From positions 124,001 to 188,000 of the forward strand of contig CANMVS010000005.1 of assembly GCA_947501445.1 (NCBI GenBank): a stretch of DNA of 64,000 bases, in the 5' to 3' direction. Position 1 is the first letter of the stretch; each line of letters opens with the position of its first letter. Both the position numbers and the translations under genes were made by a program. This DNA is from an uncultured Rhizobiaceae group bacterium (GTDB taxonomy: Bacteria > Pseudomonadota > Alphaproteobacteria > Rhizobiales > Rhizobiaceae). Below, one piece after another: positions 57,424 through 64,000 of this stretch. The notes below the pieces were generated by a model. It saw only the letters and a program-made list of their open reading frames with translations, made no database searches and had not been told where the DNA came from.

Positions 57424-58281
57424 ATGCGCGATTTCTCGACTGATCATTCCGCGCTGGCACTCAACACCGCGACCCTTGGCCACAACTTGGACGGTCATGG
57501 TGCCGGATGGAGCCCCGAGCAGGTCATATATGCGTGCGCTGATCGCGGGTATGGCGGCATTGTTTTTTGGCGTCGCGAAGTCAAGAAGCCTATAAGACTG
57601 GGCAATGCAGTGCGCGCGGCTGGCATGAAAGTGGCGGGTCTGTGCCGCAGCCCTTTTCTTACCGGCTCATTGGCACACACGTCAGATCAGAAAATTATGG
57701 ACGACTTTTACGCGTCGATCGACATGGCCGCCGCGCTGGAGGCTGGCGTATTGACAATTGTCACCGGCGGGCCTGAACCTGGTACCAAGGGTGTGCTGCA
57801 GAGCCAGAAAATACTGACAGAGCGTGTTGCGCGTGCTGCCGATTATGCCGCTGCACGGAACGTCAATCTGGCACTGGAGCCGCTCAATCCCGCCTATGGT
57901 GGCAATCGCACCTGCTTGATGACCGTTGCTGATGCGCTGAACGTGTGTGATGTAATCAATGCACCAAATGTTGGTGTCGCTGTTGATGTCTATCATGTTT
58001 GGTGGGACACAACACTTGTTCAAACTCTGGCCCAACGGGCGAAAAGCCGCATATTCGGTTTTCATCTTTGTGACTGGTTGGAAGACACGTCCGACATTCT
58101 GTTAGACCGCGGAATGATGGGTGACGGTGTCGCTGATCTGCGGGCATTGCGCTCAGCCGTCGAATCCGCCGGTTACCACGGCATGTGCGAAGTTGAAATT
58201 TTCTCGGCAAAAAACTGGTGGCAGCGCGATCCACAGGGCGTTCTTGATGTTATTGTCGACCGTTTTCGCAAGTGCTGTTGA
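57424..58281 (+). CDS. Sugar phosphate isomerase/epimerase (xylose isomerase-like TIM barrel)
   Basis: 285 aa. Metal ligand pattern fits the AP-endonuclease-2 family: E in LALEPLNP, D/H in VGVAVDVYHVWWD, H in FGFHLCDW, E in MCEVEIFS. Starts 6 bp after the DUF993 stop. Co-occurrence with DUF993 suggests a shared sugar or sugar-acid route. No kinase or phosphosugar enzyme is seen beside it, so 'phosphate' is a family label only. Confidence 0.86.
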   Translation: MRDFSTDHSALALNTATLGHNLDGHGAGWSPEQVIYACADRGYGGIVFWRREVKKPIRLGNAVRAAGMKVAGLCRSPFLTGSLAHTSDQKIMDDFYASIDMAAALEAGVLTIVTGGPEPGTKGVLQSQKILTERVARAADYAAARNVNLALEPLNPAYGGNRTCLMTVADALNVCDVINAPNVGVAVDVYHVWWDTTLVQTLAQRAKSRIFGFHLCDWLEDTSDILLDRGMMGDGVADLRALRSAVESAGYHGMCEVEIFSAKNWWQRDPQGVLDVIVDRFRKCC

Positions 58282-58296
58282 AACCTGAACTGCTCC
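58281..58296 (+). repeat. Possible remnant of the dispersed repeat
   Basis: AAACCTGAACTGCTCC directly at the isomerase stop resembles the AAAACCTGAATTGCTCC right edge of copies B and C. Too short to be certain. Confidence 0.35.
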
Positions 58297-58452
58297 AGTT
58301 GCGGGCATGCCAGTGTCCGTCAAGCGCGCGTTTGCATGAGAACCGGACGGTCGCAGTGAAGCAGGCGGAAAGGCCCCGCCGAACATCAATGAGACTGCAG
58401 GCATATTGTAATTTCAGCACTGCTGATGACCGGATAAACCTACTCTGCCGGA

Positions 58453-59190
58453 TCAAATTCTATAGTATTGAAGCTCAGCCATTGAACCATAGAAAAGGTC
58501 AATATCGACATTTGCAACGATCCCATTCACACGCCCGTTTCGTGATTTTTGCCAGATAGCTGGGGAACTCCAACCGATGGGTATTTTTGGGTCCGCCACG
58601 CCATAATCCGCAACCCACAACGGATAGTCTTCAAAAGCGCCCGGATTGCCGATCGCCTGCCAAAATGCTTTTGTTGTATAAATGAATGGCTTTTTCCCAA
58701 CAGCTTCACTCACTTTCTCCAGCCAGATCTGTGCGTTTTTGGCAACCCGGGTATTGCTGGCACCATTCGTTTGCTCAACATCAAGCATCGGCAGAAGGTC
58801 ACCGGGCTTCGGTTTTGAAACCTTGAGGAAGTAATCCGCCTGGGCCTTTCCATCCATATCTCCGTTAAGAAAATGATAGCCACCGGCGATTAGACCCGCA
58901 GCCCGCGCAGGTTGGATGTTTTCGGTAAAGTAGCTGCAGTGTGGATAATCTGACATTCCCTGCGTAGCCTTGATCGACACAAAGTCAACCCCGGCCTCCT
59001 TGACACCTTTCCAATTTATGGCGCTCTGATAATGAGATACATCAACTCCCGTTAGCTGCCTGCGTGCGAATTCTTGCCTCTTGGTTGGATGATTGGATAA
59101 CAATGCTCTCATCTCCGTATTGACAGCGCGGGCGATCCATGTGCGAAAGGGATTGATTACACCAAATTTATCCGTTTTCCCGGGCCACAT
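58453..59190 (-). CDS. GH25-family lysozyme-like hydrolase
   Basis: 245 aa. GVDVSHYQ (D50, H53, Y54) opens the GH25 barrel and the catalytic pair is D137/E139 in PMLDVEQ. Segments GGYHFLNGDMDGKAQADYFL and GKKPFIYT are typical. It should cleave the peptidoglycan N-acetylmuramic acid linkage. There is no signal peptide in the called start, and repeat copy F begins at the very next base; the frame stays open upstream into that repeat, so the true start or a lost signal sequence may be altered. M27 (59112) is an alternative start. Confidence 0.85.
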   Translation of the reverse strand: MWPGKTDKFGVINPFRTWIARAVNTEMRALLSNHPTKRQEFARRQLTGVDVSHYQSAINWKGVKEAGVDFVSIKATQGMSDYPHCSYFTENIQPARAAGLIAGGYHFLNGDMDGKAQADYFLKVSKPKPGDLLPMLDVEQTNGASNTRVAKNAQIWLEKVSEAVGKKPFIYTTKAFWQAIGNPGAFEDYPLWVADYGVADPKIPIGWSSPAIWQKSRNGRVNGIVANVDIDLFYGSMAELQYYRI

Positions 59191-59280
59191 TGGACAGATT
59201 CTCGTTTTGTCAAAAACGGGACAACGGTGTCAGCCCTTGGTATTGTTGATGCATTCAGATTCTCCAATTGCCGGACAATA
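59191..59280 (+). repeat. Dispersed intergenic repeat, copy F
   Basis: Aligns from TTGGACAGATTCTCGTTTTG without gaps to the left half of copies C to E and continues with GTCAAAAACGGGACAACGG and GATGCATTCAGATT. The right-hand hairpin is degraded. It abuts the start of the GH25 gene. Confidence 0.72.
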
Positions 59281-59417
59281 TCCAAGTTGTTTGGGTTTCA
59301 ATTAAACTGGCACAATTGCCATGGACAATGGAGTGCGCCGCAACCGAACAGCCCATCAGATAGGCCCTGACAGCTCGAAGGCGACCACGACGGACAGGAA
59401 ATGGATCAAATTCCACC

Positions 59418-60569
59418 TCAATCGCCACCCGGTCCGTATTGTTGCTGCATGTAGTGCCAATAATTACCCAGATGATGGTGCCAGAAAAAATCTCCGGGAT
59501 CAGCCGGGTTCCCACCGGCTTTCGCAAACAGGGGCACAACCGAACCGATCAGCGCATAATTGAGCGACGGCAAAATGGAGTGAGTGAGTAAATCAAACCA
59601 CGCACCGAAAATATTTCCATCCACTCCAGATACCTCGCCTGCCTCAAACAACCGTCTGTCCAGTTTGACTGGTTCTGATGCCAGCTTTGACTTCAAAAGG
59701 ACCATTTTCTTGATCAGATGCTTCAGGTGGTGCTCCGACAAGGTTGAGACCTGCATTTCAACGGAACGCATGATCCATTCAGGGATAGACGCATGACGGG
59801 CAAACTTGTAACCATGGTATTCACGCAATGGATTGGGCGTATTGAGTTCTGACGGAAGCTGTAACGTCAGCGGAACCTGCGGAACCCAGCCCAGGGTACT
59901 CACAATTGACCATCCACGCCCTCTTGTTCCTACGATGGAATCGAAATCATAGCCATAATGGTCATTTCCTGACTTGGCCGGTGCAAATACATAGGACTTG
60001 TAATCAGCGTTTCGTAAGGTAGCTAACCGCCCGGAAGCATGATGCACAAAACTGGTCAGCAGCGTGGCTACAGAGGCCCCCTGGCTGTGGCCGGTAATGA
60101 ACACTGAGGCCCGTTTGCGTGCCAGGGTTACCAGTGTATTCAGTAATGGTTTGTCTGTGGTTACCAACATGAGCATAAGACTCAATGCAAAACCCATATG
60201 CACACCGACAGCCGGGTGATTATCGTCAACTTGGCGGGTTAGGTAAAACGGCAGTGTCCCTGACGATCCGATTGGTAAATCCAGCCTGGCGTTAACCAGT
60301 GGAGAAAGCAAATCTGCCAAAACACTGGGCCCGCGTTCCACTGTTCCGCGTATTGCAATGGCGTATTGCGAATTGTCTTTGTCATTTCGCCAAACATCCC
60401 AGTAGTTATCCAACAAGGTCGAACGGCGGGGCGAAAGCCGCTCGACCCTGGACCATCCCATTGATCCCGGCGCTGGTGGGATGATTGGCGTCGGCGATGT
60501 TCCTTCCAGAGCCCCTGCAAGGGCCAGCATCGCCGCCGCTTCCTCAAAGTCAAATCCGTCAGTCAGCAC
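59418..60569 (-). CDS. Class-3 lipase-like alpha/beta hydrolase
   Basis: 383 aa. Nucleophile elbow GHSQG with S162, a DDNHPAVGVHMGF segment before it, and IAIRGTV (oxyanion-region) near residue 72 fit the fungal-lipase-like class 3 family. No signal peptide or membrane segment. GTG start at 60569 with GGAG eight bases upstream. Located on the same strand as GH25 and the exported proteins upstream; secretion route, if any, is unclear. Confidence 0.83.
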   Translation of the reverse strand: MLTDGFDFEEAAAMLALAGALEGTSPTPIIPPAPGSMGWSRVERLSPRRSTLLDNYWDVWRNDKDNSQYAIAIRGTVERGPSVLADLLSPLVNARLDLPIGSSGTLPFYLTRQVDDNHPAVGVHMGFALSLMLMLVTTDKPLLNTLVTLARKRASVFITGHSQGASVATLLTSFVHHASGRLATLRNADYKSYVFAPAKSGNDHYGYDFDSIVGTRGRGWSIVSTLGWVPQVPLTLQLPSELNTPNPLREYHGYKFARHASIPEWIMRSVEMQVSTLSEHHLKHLIKKMVLLKSKLASEPVKLDRRLFEAGEVSGVDGNIFGAWFDLLTHSILPSLNYALIGSVVPLFAKAGGNPADPGDFFWHHHLGNYWHYMQQQYGPGGD

Positions 60570-60843
60570 AACAGTGTCTCCAGGTTATGGTTTACGATCG
60601 CTGATTATTTGGATCAGCCTGTTAACAACAGGTTCCAACAAATCGCACTATGTGATTTTTGATCTGGCTGGCAAATCCTTCAACATGCCAAAAGGGAGTG
60701 ACATGGTGCAGCCGGGATCGTGCAGCTTATTCCCAATGCCAATTTAAGCGGCACCCGCCCTCCTGCCCGCAACTGCTTTTGGGACGGTTTTTCATCAGGT
60801 ATGAGCCTCAAGGTGCTGCCAAGCTCCGTTTACAAGAACTAAA
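60570..60843. other. Intergenic region upstream of the lipase
   Basis: About 275 bp. No gene, repeat copy or clear terminator seen; it should hold the lipase promoter and the end of the cupin-like transcript. Confidence 0.4.
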
Positions 60844-62004
60844 TCATGCGACCGGCGTCAGTTCCCACACGACCCACAGACAGTCGGTATCCGCGTAATA
60901 TTGATGCCAGGGATAGATGAAGTTCATGTCATCATCCACATGGGCGAACGGCACGTTGGTGTCACCCGGTAAAAGCCGGTATTCCTCGTACATGCCCTGC
61001 CCGAACGCCCTCTCCAACTGGTGGGTGCCAGGAACACTGTAGAACCCGGCAGCGGGTGGCGGGCCTTTTATGCCCAGGGGATAGACCTCGGATCCACTAC
61101 ATTGCAGATCACGCGGTTCCAAGTCATAGAATTTTTGCATGCGGCCGTTTCCTGAAAGCTGGGTATGAACCTCCATGAAGTTTTGGTAATGACAATGGTG
61201 CACCGCAGCATCCGACATCGCCGGAAGCCACCACAAATTGGTATTGATGTTGAAGTCAGCGGCCTTTTGGCCCGAGGGTGTTTTCTGATTGGAAGCTTCC
61301 CAGGGGTTTAGAGAAATGTTCAGGTTTTCCAAAGCCCCGCGGTTCGACATCCACAATGGATAAGGTCCAATTCCTTCCGGCCAACAACCGGCCTGTGTGT
61401 AGGATTGCCACTTGCTGGTATCGGCCAGCAGATTCGCCAAATTGCGTGGAGACGACGTCCGGATGAAAGCCAGATGCACCGGCCCGCTGGTTGTTCCATC
61501 AGATGGGGTTTGGTCAGCGGGTGCCTTCAACACAACCGCCTCATCACGGATAATCATTGCTTTGCGCGGCGGGATCGACTTGGCGATACCCTTGGCAGTG
61601 TAATCGGGTGTTGTAACCTCGGCATAGGACGTACCAAGGTTTGTTACGATTGTGTCGTTGTTCATCAGAATTGTTCCGTCATCTAAAACATCCCTGAGTG
61701 CAACACCGGAGCTATCGACATTGAAAACAACTTTAGCGACAACATATTGCCCGTCGCTATAGGGCAGGTGGACAATTTCATTCGCCTGCCCGCTTGCAGC
61801 AATTCCTGTGGTTCTTGGCCAGGAGCACCCCCCCGCTGACGCGGTCTGATAGTGTGCGTCCGCACGCTTCACAACGCCGTCAGCGGCAAGCAACCCGGCT
61901 GCGCTGCCGACCGCTGCTGCTCCAGTAAGAAAGGAACGCCTGCTCAGGCCGCTCCGCATGATGGATGGTGCGCAATTCGATTGCGTGTGTTTTGTTCTGT
62001 ACAT
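60844..62004 (-). CDS. Tat-exported cupin-like protein of unknown family (copy 1)
   Basis: 386 aa. Twin-arginine signal SRRSFLTG (R22, R23) followed by a hydrophobic Ala/Gly stretch and an ADA cleavage site at about residue 50. No family recognised with certainty. The C-terminal part reads like a cupin: HHCHYQNFMEVHTQLSGNGRM (H269, H270, H272, E278; only 20 shown per block elsewhere) then a MYEEYRLLPGDTNVPF strand and a WHQYYADTDCLWVVWE second motif (H367). Folding before export suggests a cofactor, probably a metal. Start ATG 62004 is preferred to 62016. A paralogue begins at 63126. Confidence 0.75.
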   Translation of the reverse strand: MYRTKHTQSNCAPSIMRSGLSRRSFLTGAAAVGSAAGLLAADGVVKRADAHYQTASAGGCSWPRTTGIAASGQANEIVHLPYSDGQYVVAKVVFNVDSSGVALRDVLDDGTILMNNDTIVTNLGTSYAEVTTPDYTAKGIAKSIPPRKAMIIRDEAVVLKAPADQTPSDGTTSGPVHLAFIRTSSPRNLANLLADTSKWQSYTQAGCWPEGIGPYPLWMSNRGALENLNISLNPWEASNQKTPSGQKAADFNINTNLWWLPAMSDAAVHHCHYQNFMEVHTQLSGNGRMQKFYDLEPRDLQCSGSEVYPLGIKGPPPAAGFYSVPGTHQLERAFGQGMYEEYRLLPGDTNVPFAHVDDDMNFIYPWHQYYADTDCLWVVWELTPVA

Positions 62005-62133
62005 GGTAACCTCCAATGAATGAAAACCTGTTTTTCGCTTTTTCGCCGACTGAGGTCACAGGCTGAAGGCGGATCGTACGAGGCTTGATCATCTTGACAA
62101 ATCATTGCCAACGCCGCCGGACAACCGTGATCT

Positions 62134-63030
62134 TCAGTGCCGTACAGTCGGGGTCGAACCGGCCTCGATACCTGTATAATAATACCCGCCGTTATCCCGT
62201 GTACTGCCATCAGATAACTTGAAAAAATAGGCATAACCTGCACCCTCATCCAATCCAGGCTTGTCGACCAAAACTGGGTTATTGGTTTCCCACTTGTAAA
62301 CATAATATCCGGATGCTGTTTGGGCAGTCAGAGCAAAACACTCCAAGCTCGATTGCGAACCCTCCTGCCAGGTATAGGACATCCGTGGGGATGAAGTATT
62401 TCTGTAGAAGAGGCAAAATGCATTGCCGTTAGCGTCCGTCTGCAACTCGGTTTTGGATACGATTGTGCTGAACAACTCGGCGACATCATCAGGTAGCATA
62501 AGGACCCTGGTTTCGGGATTACTGAATACTGTCACATCGAGATCAGCCGCCAGCCATGCGTCTCCATCCAAGAGCGTATCGGTCGGATCCACTGTATTGT
62601 CACATGTGAAACTGAATCCACCGACCGACAGATAAAACTCAATACCGGACATATTGCTTTGACTGCTGGATTCTGGAGCGATCAAAAACTGGTAAACCAG
62701 GAAATCCTTATAGATATCGGAATCCTCAATCCGATATCCAAAACTGGCGGCTGCAAGCGGCGTATAGCTTGTTTCACCTGTCGGGCGCCAGCAAACCAAC
62801 ACCAATCCTTCGGGTCCAAAGCCATTGACAGCGACAGATACGCGGCCCCATATTTCATCAAACCCGGATATACCGACCGGTGGATAGTAGGTATCAGCCG
62901 CCACAATATAGGCCTCCTGCTGCTGTGCCCGGGCCGATTCTGCGGAAAGACAGGCCAGACCGTTTAATGCTGTCAAGCCAAGTCCCAGCACCAGACGAAT
63001 TATTCGTTTTTTCATGCGTGTGGTTTTCAT
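62134..63030 (-). CDS. Secreted protein of unknown family
   Basis: 298 aa. Signal peptide (basic MKTTRMKKR start, hydrophobic LVLGLGLTALNGL core, ARA cleavage). ATG 63030 with AGGA nine bases upstream is chosen over ATG 63099. The mature protein is rich in Tyr, Ser and aromatic residues with several Cys (CWRP, CDNT, CLFY, CFAL), no transmembrane segment and no motif I recognise. It lies between two copies of the cupin-like gene on the same strand, so a partner role is possible. Confidence 0.75.
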   Translation of the reverse strand: MKTTRMKKRIIRLVLGLGLTALNGLACLSAESARAQQQEAYIVAADTYYPPVGISGFDEIWGRVSVAVNGFGPEGLVLVCWRPTGETSYTPLAAASFGYRIEDSDIYKDFLVYQFLIAPESSSQSNMSGIEFYLSVGGFSFTCDNTVDPTDTLLDGDAWLAADLDVTVFSNPETRVLMLPDDVAELFSTIVSKTELQTDANGNAFCLFYRNTSSPRMSYTWQEGSQSSLECFALTAQTASGYYVYKWETNNPVLVDKPGLDEGAGYAYFFKLSDGSTRDNGGYYYTGIEAGSTPTVRH

Positions 63031-63125
63031 GGTGGTTTTTCCTAAAATGGTGTCCTGAAACAGTGTCCCGGCGGCAGGAATGGAGATTCCCAAACACATG
63101 GGCGTCCTGCCGGAACAGGATCAAA

Positions 63126-64000
63126 TCATGCGCTGGGAATAAGTTCCCAAACGACCCACAGGCAGTCGGTGTCGGCGTAATACTGGTGCCAGGGATAAAT
63201 GAAGTTCATATCGTCATCGACGTAGGGAAACGGCACATTGGTGTCAGCCGGTGCCAGCCGATACTCTTCATACATGCCCTGACCGAAAGCACGATCCAGC
63301 TGGTGGGTTCCGGGCACACCATAGTAGCCTGCTGCCGGTGGTGGGCTATGTGTACCAAGCGGATAGATCTCATCACCAGTGCATTGCAGGTCCCGGGTTT
63401 CAATATCGTCGAACTTCTGCATGCGCCCGGCTCCGAGCAATTGAGTATGCACCTCGATAAAATCCTTGTAGTGGCAGTGATGCACCGCTGCATCCGACAT
63501 GGCGGGAAGCCACCACAGGTTTGAATTTATATCGAAGTTCACTGCCCCCTTGCCAGACGGCGTTGCCTGATTGGCCGCCTCCCACGGATCAAATGATAAA
63601 TTGAGGCTCGTCATTTCAGCACGTTTCGACATCCAAAGCGGATAGGGGCCGATGTCTTCCGGCCAACAACCAGCGGATGTGTAGGATTGCCACATATCTG
63701 AATTTGCCAGCGCATTGGCAAGGTTGCGTGGGGAAGCGGTACGGATAAATGCCAGATGTACCGGGCCGCTGGTCGAACCGCTTGAGGGGGTTTCGGCGGC
63801 ACTGGCTTTCATGACAGAAGCCTCATCGCGAATTACTGTGGCTTCGCGTGGTGCTATCGACTTGCCTATGCCTTCGGCAGCATAGTCGGGTGTATTGATT
63901 TGCGCATAGGAAGTGCCCAGATTGGTAACGATGGTATCATTGTTCATCAGGATCTGGCCGCCGTCGAATACATCCTCCAGTGCAATCCCGGTGCTGTCCA
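63126..64000 (-). CDS. Cupin-like exported protein (copy 2), 5' end beyond the window
   Basis: Paralogue of the product of 60844-62004, partial (about 291 residues visible). The frame is open to the window edge (DSTGIALEDVFDGG before the first internal Met at 63947), matching residues about 97-110 of copy 1, so the real start and any Tat signal lie outside. The HHCHYKDF, EEYRLAPADTNVPF and WHQYYADTDCLWVVWE motifs are conserved; overall about 70-75% identical by eye. Confidence 0.78.
   Translation of the reverse strand, partial: DSTGIALEDVFDGGQILMNNDTIVTNLGTSYAQINTPDYAAEGIGKSIAPREATVIRDEASVMKASAAETPSSGSTSGPVHLAFIRTASPRNLANALANSDMWQSYTSAGCWPEDIGPYPLWMSKRAEMTSLNLSFDPWEAANQATPSGKGAVNFDINSNLWWLPAMSDAAVHHCHYKDFIEVHTQLLGAGRMQKFDDIETRDLQCTGDEIYPLGTHSPPPAAGYYGVPGTHQLDRAFGQGMYEEYRLAPADTNVPFPYVDDDMNFIYPWHQYYADTDCLWVVWELIPSA

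Noticed and set aside
58453-60569. Prophage lysis module (GH25 plus lipase)
   Set aside because: No holin, tail, capsid or integrase gene is present nearby.

Overview
The window reads as a chromosomal segment of an alphaproteobacterium, most likely a marine or host-associated member of the Hyphomicrobiales. I base this on the urate route using PuuD, the rhizobial-style phn operon with two PhnE permeases and a hexapeptide acetyltransferase, the MnmD and FAD-oxidase pair, and the number of ABC importers. Base composition looks moderate, about half G+C by eye. I cannot name a genus. No tRNA, rRNA, insertion sequence, phage or CRISPR array was seen.

Layout. 1-4735 (-): a branched-chain/amide-type ABC importer (binding protein, LivG, LivF, LivH, LivM; LivM runs off the left edge). 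4950-7128 (+): a LuxR-type regulator with every acyl-homoserine-lactone pocket residue, then a TTC38-like TPR protein. 7143-10750: LysR regulator divergent from puuD-guaD. 10940-19320 (-): two giant tandem inverse autotransporters with nearly identical barrels and diverged passengers. 19883-22244 (-): hiuH, allA, uraD, puuE. The autotransporter block therefore splits the purine locus. Guanine to xanthine, and urate to ureidoglycolate-derived products, are covered; xanthine dehydrogenase is not in view.

22377-35021 (-): a full phosphonate uptake and C-P lyase cluster in transcription order phnG-H-I-J-K-L-acetyltransferase, phnC-D-E1-E2, 2H-phosphoesterase, phnM, phnN. The phnF repressor diverges at 35120. 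The control region holds a good Pho box and a perfect TTGTCTA/TAGACAA palindrome.

35910-43406: a FAD oxidase divergent from mnmD (a split MnmC pair), an HlyD-type and FUSC/DUF2955-type efflux pair, a GNAT acetyltransferase and a soluble hybrid histidine kinase. 43631-48133 (-): a spermidine/putrescine-type importer, potA-D-B-C order. 48673-52466 (+): a second LIV-type importer with no binding protein. 52746-58281: a catabolic cluster of unknown substrate (MaoC hydratase and aldo/keto reductase divergent from acyl-CoA dehydrogenase, SDR, DUF993 TIM barrel and xylose-isomerase-like TIM barrel), with paired GTAACT-N4-AGTTAC operators between the two arms. 58453-64000 (-): GH25 lysozyme, class-3 lipase, a Tat-exported cupin-like protein of unknown family, an unrecognised secreted protein, and a second copy of the cupin-like protein that runs off the right edge.

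A dispersed repeat of about 100 bp, with two hairpins, occurs at least six times between genes. In three cases its TAG edge is the stop codon of the preceding gene. The best candidates for undescribed biology are the homogenised autotransporter pair, the 53-58 kb catabolic cluster, the paired Tat cupin-like proteins, and the stop-codon-supplying repeat.
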